Assembly: GCA_963995525.1 (NCBI GenBank) | Contig: OZ023217.1 | Coordinates: 7,221,070-7,285,069, forward strand | Length of the DNA: 64,000 nt | Source: Escarpia spicata | Lineage: Eukaryota; Annelida; Polychaeta; Sabellida; Siboglinidae | Direction: 5' to 3' | In this document: positions 1-12,425 of the stretch, piece after piece | Numbering within the stretch: the stretch's first letter is position 1 | Layout: each line of letters begins with the position of its first letter | Program-made: the position numbers and the translations under genes | The notes under the pieces: generated by a model | Seen by the model: the letters and a program-made list of their open reading frames with translations, nothing else | The model's database searches: none | What the model was told of the DNA's origin: nothing

Positions 1-1035
1 GTGACCCTTGTATGTCATACTTGGTGAAGGGAGGCCACAGGTAAGATTAGGTCAACTATGGCTAATGAATATAACCAAGATTAACGGTGGTTATTATGTC
101 CGAATGCAACTAATACTGCTGGCTGTACTACTGCTGTGACTATTGCAGATACTTTCAGTCTTACGTTTATAGGAAATATAAGAATTTGGAAGTAAACGTA
201 CAGGAATATTTGACAAAAATAATCACACAGGCAACAGAGCAAGTAGCAATTGTTTTCTTGTATGCAACAAAATTTGCATACAGCAATTTATCTGATGGTG
301 TCATCTACTGACTTGAGTTAATGCAAATTTGCAACATTATACCACAAAATTCGCCAATTTCATTGATCTGCTTATGGTGTGGCGTGGATCACGCCATATC
401 ACAGTCAGATGCCTATTCGGAGGTAGTCATCTAAATGTACATTTCTACACAGAAAAATGTTTTGTGGTGACAAATCACGTGAATGCTTTAAATGTCCACA
501 ATTACATATTAGGAAAATGAATTGGAATTTTATTAAAGTAAATTATAAGAAATGCAATTAAAATATAGGAAATAGAGGGAAATCTATGAATGCTGAGCAA
601 GGTGCTAGTGCAGTAGTACCTCACAATTAAGGTCACCATTGGGATTGGACAAAAGTGACCTTAATAGCGAGGTGCCCATATTAGATGGAATAATTTCCAA
701 CATTTCAGTTACAAAAATAATTTGGGATTATCCTAGGGTAACTTAAATTGCGAGGTGCCGTATTACCATAAGGCAAGGTTCGACTGCACTACAAGGTTGT
801 ACTATATATCAGGAAAGACGACTACCACCACCAGCATCGCCTCTATTACGACTGCGTCATTTATAACCTTGTGTAAAATGACCTGCTCTCAGTGCAACAT
901 ACAATCAATCATATTACAATATCCAACATTGTGTGGGCCATTACAATGAAACGCATCTAGTAAACATCAGACTGCCTTCATTCATTCATTCATTCTAAGT
1001 TGCCGACTAATTATGGTAAAATGTAAGGTACTTAC
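1..1035. other. Non-coding left edge (tail intron or 3' flank)
   Basis: Apart from a MITE remnant at 611-763, nothing coding is recognised. A good plus-strand donor (CCACAG|GTAAGA) at about 40 stands alone. If the receptor gene continues, its last exon is either hidden here or further left. Confidence 0.5.
611..763 (-). mobile_element. MITE remnant, 'CAGTAGAACC' family
   Basis: Inverted segments 'acctcacaattaaggtcacc' (619-638) and 'gtgaccttaatagcgaggt' (655-673) face each other, and a second end 'gcgaggtgccg' lies at 740-750. Together with the internal 'cctagggtaa' this matches, in reverse, the elements at 23271, 47941 and 60054. Confidence 0.6.
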
Positions 1036-1057
1036 GAAGATGGCACTGGCTTCGAAC
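1036..1057 (-). CDS. Candidate 22-nt cytoplasmic-tail microexon
   Basis: An excellent acceptor (TGCTGTTTCTGTTTACAG) and a perfect GTAAGT donor bracket 22 nt on the minus strand. Entered in phase 1 it reads SKPVPS and leaves in phase 2, which would suit a short basic/serine tail following the RGRRSKQPK run. The splice sites are better than most in the window, but the short length prevents proof. The following exon with the stop codon was not found and is probably left of the window. Confidence 0.4.
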
Positions 1058-1555
1058 CTGTAAACAGAAACAGCAAAATGTGTAAACAAACTGCATTATT
1101 ACTGTAGTCTGACAGTTGTAAGAACACTTAGTAATATTTATATGCGGAAAGGACTACAAACCTAGCAAGCACGGCACTCCACTCCAACGATATTGTAGCC
1201 TAAATTTTCATCATGCCTTACACCAGTCTAATGGGTCAAGTTCCATTTTTCTGCACAAGAGGGTGCTGCCAATACAAACTCCACAAATGCATCGCAAGCA
1301 TCAAACTAACCAGTCATTCCATTATAACTACTTATGTATAAAAACGCAGTTTACATTTGTATTTCAATGCATCAATAAACATTTCCATAACCCTCTTTTC
1401 TACTGCAGCAAAGAGAAACACATCACTTGCTTTTTATTTTAGCGACTTCCACATTTTTAACGGTGCAGTGCATTCAGAAAACGAGCTGGCAAAATGAATC
1501 ATTAGATGTCATTCCAATGTCGACACACAATGTCTTTAGCAAATCATCCACTTAC

Positions 1556-1600
1556 GGGAATGTCGTGACGCGACTAGCCAACCTTTATAACAAGTAATAG
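1556..1600 (-). CDS. Candidate 45-nt cytoplasmic-tail exon
   Basis: On the minus strand a strong polypyrimidine acceptor (GTTTTTCCCGTTTAG) and a GTAAGT donor bracket 45 nt. Phase 1 is the only open frame; the other two hit stops. Entry and exit are phase 1, which fits the upstream TM exon. The translation (AITCYKGWLVASRHS) is not a recognisable tail motif, so this may be a chance splice-site pair. Confidence 0.28.
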
Positions 1601-3807
1601 CTAAACGGGAAAAACTGGCCAAAAATGTTTACAACCAAATTCACAGTTCTAGCTATGGAAAGAGCGAAATTAAATAACACGATTGATTTGGCAACTAGTA
1701 ATGGTAATAAAATAGAAAACATGGGGAGGGAGGGGTGAGATAGGAAGTACTCGACCCGGTCGCCTTTCTACACAATTGATTAGTAGTCTACGTGGCAGAT
1801 ATGATTAGTCGGCAATAGCAGCATTGTACATGATTTGATTTTCAATTGACGGAAGAGAGGCGCATTCGACTGCGTCAAACTGGCCATGGAGAATTATCGT
1901 CTGCATCAGTGATAGATGATAAATAATGTGATTTGTTGGAACTGGGCAGAGTGTTTACGTGCAAACTGAAGTGATGTCAAGGGTATAGATATGGTTTGAA
2001 CAGTGATCGAGCATTAGGATGCAATTTTCGCATAAAATTAGTATACCATACTATTATGGTTGTGATTAAGATGAGGGTAACTGAACTGAAAAGACTTAAT
2101 TGCATCAGTCAGAGGTGTAAATAATCAGTTTGCATTCTTTATCTGTGCATCAGAAGAAACAAAAAATTGTTGAAACATCTGTCACATTGTTAAAAAAATA
2201 GCAGGGCATATGTAAGCCACAAAACACACAGACACAAACCACATAGCCACTATGTAGGACGTGAGGTAAATCAATAATTGTCCACACTATTTAGCAAGCC
2301 AACATCAGGTAGATAAGCGCCAAGCAAACATCTTGCTTTTTATAATAATAATAACAATATTAAGAGAAGACTTCTATATTGCTGGCATCTGCAGGAACTG
2401 AGCTCAGAGGCACAACAAAGATCAATAGGTAAAATCATGAACAGGGACATGCAGTCATCATTAGAGCACGGAACTGCTGAACATTTAGTGTGGGAATGCA
2501 GTTTCATATAAATAAGCCTCGATTTGTTACGAACAGTGGCTGTAATTGTAATTTCAGATTATTTCAAAGTAACAGGGAGTTCATTTCAGATTTTGGGTGT
2601 AGCTACAGAGAAGGTTAGTTCTAGGAACAAAGGACTGCTGTGAAACAGACGGCCTGAGATTCCTGGAGATGTTTGTAATACAACTTCTACTTTTTCAAAT
2701 ATGCCTGACGTTACAGCATCTGATAAACTACTATTGTCATGAAAATGTCGATGCTCCCCACTAAGGTATGCTTTCACACACGAAGTGCATCGGCACCGAA
2801 TTCACAACTTCAGATGGTCAGTGAAGCAAGAAATTAGAAGTGGGGAAAGTGACCGTTTAACTCGAGCATTCTGACATGTCAGCGAACTTCAAAGAACCAT
2901 ATAATGCCATCGAAAAAGAAAACGGGCACTTCATTTCCAGTAGCTGTCAAACTAAGAACTGATTAACAATTACGGGAGGCCTCACAAAAAACATTGATTA
3001 TGCATGACATCCAGTGATTACGCTGACTATGAGAACGTAAAAAATTACAAGATATTATAAAAAAATTGACATGTCTGTGGTACGATATATAATGCTGAAT
3101 TTTCAAAAGAAATTATACATCAAGCAAAGGTAGCTATCACGTGTGTCTTCTGATCAATCTCTCACAGGAGTTTAGTGCCATTTTGGAGTATCGAGTTCTG
3201 AATTTGGCACCATGCAAATTAACTATCTAGAAAGTGTTCTGATACAAGGCTAACTGACAGAGATAGTGTAAATACAAAATATACATTACCACTTCCTGAC
3301 AGTACAAATTAAACACATCTGGATGTTTTACAAAACATTCTAAATAAACAATAAACATTGTGCCGGTATCATGATTTTAGATTAAGTAGCTCTGCTCCTT
3401 ACTTGTGGAAAATATAGAAAGTTTAAAATATAATTAATATATTATATAAACAGTGGCTAATAATGTACACACAATCTATTTAATCCACAAAACAATAAAC
3501 CGCTACAGTGACTTTAATCAACTACCGAAAACAAGTTGCCGTGGAAACCAGAATTGTCTTAACGAATGAGAAAAAAATAAATTACGGAAAATGATAACTC
3601 GGCATTTGTATCTGAACCAACTCTACTTACAGGCAACATGTGTTTCTCATATATATGATTCCCACATGAGAACATGTAAATGTCGAAGTTGTTATATCAG
3701 TTACAGATCTATGTATACCACCAGCAGAGATGGTCAAGGCACAAATTAGTTCACATTCTTAAGATCGTACATGTATGTTGACACAAACGCCGTCTCAATA
3801 CACGTAC
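1601..3807 (-). other. Intron downstream of the TM exon
   Basis: AT-rich sequence without recognisable exons. A GTAAGT at 3630 lacks an acceptor with a pyrimidine tract. The small open frame at 2777-2586 has no supporting motif. Confidence 0.5.
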
Positions 3808-3924
3808 CTTTGGGTTGTTTCGACCGTCGTCCCCTCAGCACACAAACGACGGCGACAATAATGATGATGAGGATCAGAAGACCGACGATTAGTCCAATGA
3901 TAATGCCACCTACACTGGCGCCAC
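3808..3924 (-). CDS. IgSF receptor, transmembrane and juxtamembrane exon
   Basis: The exon is 117 nt, phase 1 to phase 1, with acceptor TTTTCCACACCAG before base 3924 and donor GTACGT after base 3808. It encodes a short GGASVGG linker, then a hydrophobic helix of about 25 residues starting GGIIIGLIVGLLILIII and ending VVCVL, then the basic stop-transfer run RGRRSKQPK. This fixes the topology as type I: Ig domains outside, C-terminus in the cytoplasm. Glycines spaced along the helix (G, G, G) could support helix packing and dimerisation. Reading beyond the donor (to 3746) gives only intronic read-through and a stop. Confidence 0.9.
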
Positions 3925-6900
3925 CTGGTGTGGAAAACAAGTAATGTCAAAGGCATGGCACATGTATGGCAAACACTATCGTTTCTTCGCAGTTCAAACA
4001 GGTCAATGGGTTCAATTATTTGATTGCACCCACCAGGAGGACTGACAATATCAAGAAAATTTAGTCTGAAATATTGGGATTTTTAGGATATATTTATATA
4101 AATATAATGTTTTCACTGTTATTAGCCCATCATTAATGTTCTTCTCCCTGTGCCATAACAGGACTGGAATTATGTAGTTCTTTTTTACAAATTTGTCTCC
4201 CTTTCTACCATAATCTTAACATGAGAGTCATCCAGTGCATTTTGGCACCCATAGATTTTTCCCTGACCTTTTTGATCTGCAGGAAACAGTTCCCAAGACA
4301 CGCATGTTTCTTCTCAAAGCCTCAACAAGTGGGTCAGCGATGTTTTAGATCAGCGCTATCAAAAACATTGACGATGCACAGACCCAGTCCCGACTTGTAC
4401 TGGCACCGAATGCACTAGACTTAATGCTGAGAAGCGGCCTGTGTCTCTGGTATCTTTAGAATCTGTCTCCAGTTGGGTGTTACGGTCTGTCTTGTTTAGA
4501 TCAGTTAACAGAGGCATCATTAGTCAATAGCTTTAGGCAATTGATTCGTAATAAATCCTGTCCCATGTTAAGTGCAATGATCTATCTGTGGCACAGTGCA
4601 TAATGTGATAACGAATGTTTTAAGTTCTGGAGACTGTGTGAGTCATTCTTTATCCCCTTTCTTTTTTATTGATGTCACATGCTTTAATCGCAACACTATG
4701 CCACGTTTTGATGATCTTATTGTTTTATTGTAAAATCATGTTTTTGTATTAATATAAACTAAATCTGTGCTAACATCGTGCCTGCCCAAAATGTGTTTAA
4801 TGAACACAATTTGTTAACGTAACTTTCCCACTGAACATCAGCTTCACATTGAACAAAATTGTAGTTATAATTAAAATGTTCTGTAATCGATATGTTACAA
4901 CTGAACTGTAGTAATCATTTACAACTGTAATTATTTATCGCCTGTAATCACCTATTGAAAACCACACCAAAAATTAATCAGTCTGTAAATGTGGCGCCAA
5001 AATCACCCCACTATTGTGACCCGAGGTTATGACCCCTGGGTCATGACATAGTTTAGGGACCAGGCAATCTGTCATTTAATCCCTGTTCACCAATCTCCCT
5101 AGGCAGTGAACCACAATATCTCCCCATCCCAGTTTCCCACTTTGGGGGTGACAGTAGGAACCCCATTACACAAGCTATTAGGGATGGCATTATAAGTTCG
5201 TAAATTCCAGAAAAATGTGTAGCCTATCAAGGGAGAAATAAATTGATCCAGTGGTGCCACCTAGTGAATGGAACAAGTATTAATGCATATTGATGCCACT
5301 GTGAGAACTGGGCAGTGTGGTGGATAAAGACTTGGCAACCACGTCACGTCAGTTAAATCCGGTCGGCCGTGGCTGTAGTTTTGTGAGCCATTTTGGATCT
5401 CTGAAAATCACACCGAATTGGAGGGTTTGTGGCAGATGGTTTGAAACAATATCAAACCCTACTATTTTTTAAAGATCTCTATTATAACGAGATATGGCCC
5501 TCCACTATCGCCAATATTACCAAAAAATTGTATTATATATGTGAAATCCAGTGCCAGAATACCTTGTACATTTATTTACTCATTTTTGACATACAGACAG
5601 ATAGACAGCCAGGCAGGACAGAAAGATTTATTTTGACCACAAATGTTCAAATTGAAATAATTACCATAAATGTGACGAGCTCAACATCTGTATATTGCTA
5701 ATACTCATCGCAGCAATGACGCGTATGACATCCCAGCTGTACTACGAGGCATAAAACGCCCATTTATCACGCTCTTAGACAGCATAAATGTGCGTAAGTC
5801 AAACACTGCTATTTATCGATTCACAGTTCAGAAAATGAATGCATCATTGTGTTTGGTTCTGGCGAATCGTGCAAGAGGCACCGATTGGGATCTGATTGCC
5901 TGTCAAACGCAACAACATTAGAGGAGGCCATGACATGGTTGCTGCTAGCACAGCCTCAAACGTTTCAAGGTTTGCTGCTCTGCGGCCATAAATGGTGGTC
6001 ACTCAAGGTTGTGGGCACTTTCATTGTCGTTGTGCAATCTACCAGTATGGTCGGCTGCACAGAACATGTAGCTGTAATTACAATGTCCTTTCATTTAGAC
6101 TGTGGCACTGATTCTGTGATCTTAGTAAATTACCAAGTTCACTGCAGGATTTGTGCCAAGTTTATCAAATTTACTCAGACCTGCCAAATCATATGCATTT
6201 CCTGTACACAAAGCATTTTTTTTATTTTGGGAGGAACAGCTGAATCCTATAAAAAATCAATATGGATTTCCTTCATACAGATATTTTTAAAATAAAGTAC
6301 AGGTATTTTTATGTTGATCACAAAAGTATAATGTTGCATGACAAATATATAGCAGTGAAAGAGAATACGTTTGATGCTAGGCAAATTCCTGACTTACATA
6401 TGATAAAACTAGCCAGACATAACAAAACAGGATTAAGTTAATTTATACGGGACTTCAAGTAAAAAAAAGAATTAAACTCACAAAAATTAGTTGTTTAATT
6501 TATTTTGAGTTTCTTCAATCTTCATACTGCAAGGTTATCTGCTTTCTTCTAATCATTAATCACCACTGTCGAATCCTTCATCTCCCTGATGTGTTGATTA
6601 ACTGCTAGTAGATGTTGCAGCTTCATATACGACATCTGTATCACCATCGATCGCAATGAATCTGAAATTATAATTTCTTTTTTCTGTTGTGTTTTTCCAT
6701 TTTTACTTTATTTTATATAATAATTTTATTCACAATGTGGTTCTCGCCATAACACTTTCGAGGTTTCCAGAGAATTTCTATGTTACACTAATCATATGAA
6801 AAGTTGATCTTTATAATTATGTGCATGTGTAACTAAATACAGTGTAATTCAATGGTATTGTAAATTGTATTGTATCCAACTTCTCTGTCTTCGCTATTTA

Positions 6901-7369
6901 TTATCTCTCTACCTATGTAAACACTACATCATTACTTTGTCTTCTGTTTGTCTTATTTGTTCTCCTTTAGATCCACAAAAGCATAATTTACCTCCATTTG
7001 CTAGCCAAGAACTAGGTCTTTGAAGCTTATATTACATACTATACTCCCTATCCCACAGATTGCATATCACTGACACAACATGTTACCAACATTCCTGGAA
7101 CATTGGAATGCTGGCTTGTTGGCTTTGTAAGATGATTATAACCCCAGAACCATGGCCACCTGGGCTTTTATCAAGAAAACCGCTGGGGTTATGGATCGAT
7201 TCATTGCACAAAGACTGGAACATTTTTTCAGAAACAGAAACACACAATAGCTGCAAAACAACACTGAACTAAACACGACGTTAATCATCCTTCGTACCAG
7301 TTTATTCTTACTTGTGTGTAGAACAATTCAAGATATGACGCCTCAAAACAAGTTGTTTATCGCGGCAAA

Positions 7370-7975
7370 GGTAATGTCCAACGTTCAGCTATTGTTTGCT
7401 AATAAAAGTGGTGATGCAAAAACGTTAATTTCTATCCCAGCTGGCAAGCCAAAGTAGGTTAAACGTTGGTGCTATTTTGGAAATGCTTCAACTACAGCTA
7501 TAATATTTCTACTTATTTAAATGGTCTTTTTTATTTTATTAAATCTAACAACAGAATAAGAAGCATAATTTGTCCAATATTAACCCAACATGACAATGGC
7601 AACACTTTAGAGTCAAACGTCTAAAAGAAAGGCATTTTAGTTTTCCACCTACATGTAACACAACTTTGAAGGTGACCCTTGAAGGTATTGACTTAGAAAT
7701 AACCTCTCCTGATGTAGTTTCGCATTACATCAGCTTGTCCACTCCCCTATCATATCACATCACATCTGGTCAGCCCTGAGTGGAACCACCCCATGTCTGT
7801 TTCCCCTCCCTTACAATCTCTGGTAGGACTAAACTTATCTCCCTTCCCAACTCCCTGCATGGCTCCCTGACCCCAGTTGACCTCTGGCACCAGGGGGAGA
7901 TTGAGGGCAGGTTTCAATGAAAAAAATGCAAGAGGGCATGTGGATAAATGGTAGTGCTGTCTAGGTTAAGCATAT
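7370..7975 (+). repeat. Diverged intronic repeat, copy 1
   Basis: The order of matching blocks ('ggcaaaggtaatgtccaac', 'ttcagctattgttt', then 'gacctctgg', 'gggcaggtttcaa', 'tggataaatg') parallels 11450-11940. The two copies differ by indels, so this is an old duplication or a shared transposable element. Confidence 0.55.
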
Positions 7976-8001
7976 TCGATGGGGAACATCTGCTGCTTTG
8001 A

Positions 8002-8191
8002 TAATGAGCCCTCCCTCATGCCAATGGGCCCTCCCTTATTCCAAGGAAAACTTACTTATGTCAATGAGCTATCCTTCATTCCAATGAACCCTCCCCATTC
8101 CAACAAACCCTTACTCATGCCAATTAGCACTCCACCATTCCAAAGGCCCCTCATTACAATGAACCCTCCCTCACGCCAATGAGACCTCCCT
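8002..8191 (+). repeat. Degenerate ~20-bp minisatellite
   Basis: About nine imperfect copies of a unit like 'ccctccctcatgccaatgag' produce a Pro/Met-rich open frame that is an artefact of the repeat. Confidence 0.8.
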
Positions 8192-8558
8192 CCTTTCTAG
8201 TCCATTAATAGTTTTTGTAATACAAACACCTGATTTGATGTATATGTATGACATCAATGTATGTAATACATTTTACTAAATTTGTGGATTGGTAACAAAT
8301 ACATTTAATTTATTAATTAAAGTTAACATTACACACATTTATAATTTGAACAGCCCCATGTGACATCCAAGCAGTCACAACAAATATGTTACGAACATAA
8401 TAAAAATGGCTATAATATTATGTTTTTTGCCATCCAAAAATATTTGTTATACTGTATGTTTTTGGACAGCTGAGAATTTAAATATTTTTCGGTGTTAAAA
8501 TATACACAGTCGTAATAATAGTTGGTTTATTATATTGTATTAATAAAGCTGCACTTAC

Positions 8559-8582
8559 CAGTTGTGGGAGCTGCTGTCGGCT
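8559..8582 (-). CDS. IgSF receptor, 24-nt Pro/Thr stalk microexon
   Basis: The microexon is bounded by a GTTTTCAG acceptor and a perfect GTAAGT donor. Its 24 nt are phase 1 to phase 1 and encode EPTAAPTT once the split codons are joined, followed by the glycine that begins the TM exon. The composition is typical of a mucin-like, O-glycosylatable stalk between the last Ig domain and the membrane. Skipping it would keep the frame, so an alternatively spliced stalk is possible. Confidence 0.8.
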
Positions 8583-11133
8583 CTGAAAACAAACAATAGT
8601 AGTAGTTAACATGGCATAGCACTGTGACAACATTGACAAATTCCATGAATTCTAAGGCATGAGAAGAGAATTAAATATCTTCACAACAATGATCCAGAAT
8701 TGTGACTGACGTGTTCACTGGCATAGGGTCAAAATGGATAGATGGGATGGATAACTGGATTGGAATGGAACGGATAGGTAGGATGGATAATTGGATGGCA
8801 ATGACAATGGAAGGTGAAAGAATTCGAGTGACGAGAGGAATTGGAAGAACAGAACCGTGATTCACAACAAGAAACATAACAAACCAAACTTTTAACACTC
8901 GCATAAACATCACGTATATCATCAACTGGCTTCTTGGAGGATCGCAATATTTTAACCAAAACAATGATCGCTACGATTAAACGTTTTCCCATCGGACCGA
9001 GCAGAACAACAAAAACTTCAGAAGGATTTCCATGACTGATAGTTCCAACTTTTTAAAGTTTCCATAAAGTAAAGGGAACTGCGTTCTGTTTCAACTCAAG
9101 CAGCGAGCTTCGGTGAGAAGACTTGTGCCCATTCTGCATCCAGTCATTGATACATTTGACATGCACAGGTGTGTGAGTGCCATATATACAGCTACAGCAC
9201 ATGCTGATGCACCCTGTGCCGTACAAGGGGGGTAGCTTAGGTGGGGGTTGAAGCCAGCGATCCGCAGTCAATCCGACTAATGTTCAGACACAAATCTCCT
9301 GGCATATATGAAAAATTTACAGTTTTACGACCCAACAATCGAAGACCATTTTTATTTAATCACCACTGCTTTAATTTATCTGCAATGAAATAAACCGCAG
9401 TCAATCTTACTAATACGACCCTAACTGGTTTCCAACACAGAAATTAAAAAAATGATAAATAACCCAACAATGGTACACCAATGTTTAGTTAGTTACTACT
9501 GTTCTAATTTATTTACAGCAGCAACAATTTTAAAACCTTGGTTTAGAATAAAAACATTGCTTTCTACCTCCACCATATAATGCAACAGCTACTAATACAT
9601 GTCCTGTATGACTATACTTAAATGACGTTTGCACAGCATCACGTGGTTTCTGACAAACTGAAGCGACATCTGGAGGGAAATTGTTAAGCAATGTTTAAAA
9701 CAAAATAAAGATATGTAGTTGACTCTCTTTCCTACCAGAAATTAATGTCACCAGTTTATCATTTCTACATGTAATGCCAGTAAAAAATATTCTTGCAATC
9801 GATCGCCAACATCATAACTGAAATTCTTACTTAATTTTAAATTATTCTTACTTCACTTAAAACTAAACAAATCTGTCTCCGTAAAAGGTGACATTTCGAA
9901 TGATATTACACTCAAATTGTTTATCCATATATGATATAATTCACTTACTTGTCACTAGGTGTCACACCAATTTGTCAGAAAGCACACAGTGACCATAAGT
10001 CTGAATGACAGCATCAATAACACATAAGTTTAGTCATACGGGACTATACATCATTCCACTTTCTAGCTATAGTGCACTAAACTAGCACTGGAAGTTTCAA
10101 AAGCTGCCTGTACTGTTCTCAATGACTATGGCTTCACTACATGCTTTGCCTGCAGGCGATTAATGATAAGCAAAAGTACGGATAAAATCCATAAAATATC
10201 CATGTTTTGTTGACGCTTGTAGTACACAAATACCAACTGTTTATACCATTATTGTTTTTACATATTTCTCAGTCAGTTTACCTGTTTTCTTGTTATTTTT
10301 TGTTTGCTATCAAAGAACTTCTTCAGACAACTACCACATATCTGTGACCATCCCCTCAGGAACAACCCTGGCTGCAACCGGAGCACCAGTGACAGGACTA
10401 CTGTGCTGCCATTTTGCGTACTCATCTGAAGACGTTCGCTTAATTTTACAAGAAAAATGGTAAACTGTCTGAGAAATAGGTAAAAAGAGAAACAACTTGA
10501 ACCATCCTGTCTGACGAATCTCTTAATTTATAATTCATTGTTTATAGGCAAAGCTTCAGCACGTCTACATAAATACGTACCCCTTTCACTTTCACAAAAG
10601 GCGGGGGGGCACAGAGTGATAGGGCGCATTCGGGAACATCTTGGTACATTCGCATGGCAAACCACGTTGGTGGTAGAGAAGGGGGTGCGAGGAATATTAA
10701 AGTAATTATTTTAGTGCAGCTGAATGCAGGTGGAGGGGTGGTGGGGGAGAGGGGGGTCGAACGGAGGGGTGTGGGTGTGCATCGATGGGAGACAGGTTTG
10801 CTGAAAGAAGCACGAAAAAACAAAATGTGATCAAACCCAACATGTGATATGGTGAACCCGTTGCTATGGCAACCGTCAAGGGCCAATCGGAGCAGCAGAC
10901 ACCAGTCACCTGATATCAGGGTGATTGCTGTCGTTCTGATTCGTACAAGATTGTTCGGCAAGCCATCTTAAGCACACGATCTCCAATTTAAGCACGGGGC
11001 AAATAGCAACTGCTGCTATAGCAACCAGCAAGATCTAGCAAAGCGTGACAGCAGAATGCGAAGGTGGAATATAGAAGCAAGTGCATCTCTTGCACAATCG
11101 TTATCTTTCGCTTGATGCGGTCGTTCCACTTAC
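8583..11133 (-). other. Intron between linker and stalk exons
   Basis: A 2.5-kb intron. It contains a degenerate TGGAT-rich tract (8728-8812) and a G-rich tract (about 10735-10780). A possible splice-site pair at about 9955-10003 has stops in all frames and is not an exon. Confidence 0.65.
8728..8812 (+). repeat. Degenerate (TGGAT)n-type tract
   Basis: Repeated 'ggatgggatggataac', 'tggattggaatggaacgg' and similar words form a pentamer-like simple repeat. Confidence 0.7.
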
Positions 11134-11166
11134 CTTTCTCCTTATCAACCGGTGGTCGTTTTGATC
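11134..11166 (-). CDS. IgSF receptor, probable 33-nt linker exon
   Basis: A short candidate exon lies between the third Ig domain and the stalk exon. It has a very strong donor (GAGAAAG|GTAAGT) and a modest acceptor (TTTATATCAACAG). At 33 nt it is phase 1 to phase 1, exactly like its neighbours, and reads GSKRPPVDKEK after the split glycine. Another frame meets a TGA, and the longer acceptor at about 11228 gives a stop in phase 1, so only this short form fits. The charged, proline-containing sequence would lengthen the juxtamembrane stalk and might be skipped without a frameshift. The support is splice sites plus phase only, so it could be a chance match. Confidence 0.5.
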
Positions 11167-12425
11167 CTGTTGATATAAATTTACGTGGTGCAACAAACTA
11201 TACAACATCAGTTACAGAGTTACGTACACTGATGGGACAAGTGATGTACCCAACAAATGTTTAGCAGTAAAGTTCTTGATGTACTCATTTGTGTGAAACT
11301 TGAAACAGAACTCACATTGTCAACTGTAAAAACAGTCTGGGTGAAAATCAGAAATGGGTAATTTTGGGTATGCAGATGGTGTTTGCATCTTACTTGGTGC
11401 ATTTAATCCCACAATGCATTGCACAATCCATGACTCTTGCGAGTTATCAAGGGCAACGGTGATGTCCAATGTTCAGCCATTGTTTGACAATATCAGACAT
11501 AAACTTGTGGTTCTCGGAACAATATCTTGTACAAGTTGCAACCAGAAATATTCAGTCATGACTGAGACTATATATATATTCATAATTTTCATATTAATTT
11601 AAGTATTAGTGTGCAGCAGTGGGACAAGAATCTTTACAGTTGTGACAACATCATGATCATCCTTTGAATATTCAATAGGGTCAATAGTGTGATACCAGAA
11701 AACATAGCTTCATACCCGGTCTTTCTCCTCACATTATGAAATGAATGTTTCTATTTCTAAAGTCTTACAAGGGTGATTTAAGTGTGTCCACTCTCTTGAA
11801 CAATCTTTGACAGGGTGAATCTTATCTCTGACCACCCCCATTACTGATTGACCCCTGGTGGGCGGCAGAAATTGGGGGCAGGTTTCAAAAAAACTTTCAG
11901 AATAGATGTGGTTAGATAAACAACTTCTTAGTGCTAACACTAAAGAAAATGTTCACACAAACTTACATCATGGGGGATAATTTTCAACTCAAAGTGACGT
12001 GAATCATATTCTCTCTGTAGTAGTATTAATTAAACCCAACACAAACAATACTCCACTGTAAGTAATAAACCATTAATTATGTACATGAATGGTGCAATTA
12101 CCTGTCATTGTGAAAAATTTGACCGATTTCAAACAGCTCTGCACAGAGGAGTAATTTTGCCACAAGATTCAGTAGAAATGCAGCCTGGTAAGCTAGAAAA
12201 ACATATTTTTGAAACAAAACTTACGTAGATCTAAAAAGACAACTTTAATCTAGGCAAACATGAGTTTGCCTGATCTGGCCAGGTCAGACAGAATATGACC
12301 CAATCGCAGACCTGAAGAGACAGACAATCGCAGAAGAAGTACAGAGAACGAGAGAGAGAGACATCTTGCAATGCCATGCAAGAAAGAACCTTATCCCCAA
12401 CTCTCCTACGTTGCGACCAACTCAC
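11167..12425 (-). other. Intron between third Ig exon and linker exon
   Basis: A 1.26-kb intron carrying the second arm of the intronic repeat pair (11450-11940). A short splice-site pair at 12104-12140 is 37 nt and would break the frame, so it is not called. Confidence 0.6.
11450..11940 (+). repeat. Diverged intronic repeat, copy 2
   Basis: Blocks 'gggcaacggtgatgtccaat', 'ttcagccattgtttg', 'gacccctgg', 'gggcaggtttcaaa' and 'gttagataaac' occur in the same order as at 7370-7975. Confidence 0.55.

Larger units (their letters stand above)
3925..8558 (-). other. Intron between stalk and TM exons
   Basis: This 4.6-kb intron is bounded by the GTAAGT donor at 8558 and the acceptor at 3925-3926. 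It holds one arm of an intronic repeat pair (about 7370-7975) and a 20-bp minisatellite (8002-8191). A 148-codon open frame on the plus strand at 5849-6295 has no recognised domain and is treated as chance. Confidence 0.75.

Noticed and set aside
1..40. Plus-strand exon end with CCACAG|GTAAGA donor
   Set aside because: Only 40 bases are visible and no acceptor or domain supports it.
5849..6295. Longest open frame in the window (148 codons, plus strand)
   Set aside because: No recognisable domain, mixed hydrophobic composition, and no splice-site or promoter context; length is within chance for AT-rich intronic DNA of this size.
9955..10003. Possible microexon with CATTCAG acceptor and GTAAGT donor
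   Set aside because: All three frames contain stops.
12104..12140. Possible small exon between acceptor CTCTGTGCAG and GTAATT donor
   Set aside because: At 37 nt it would shift the frame between neighbouring phase-1 exons, and the donor is weak.
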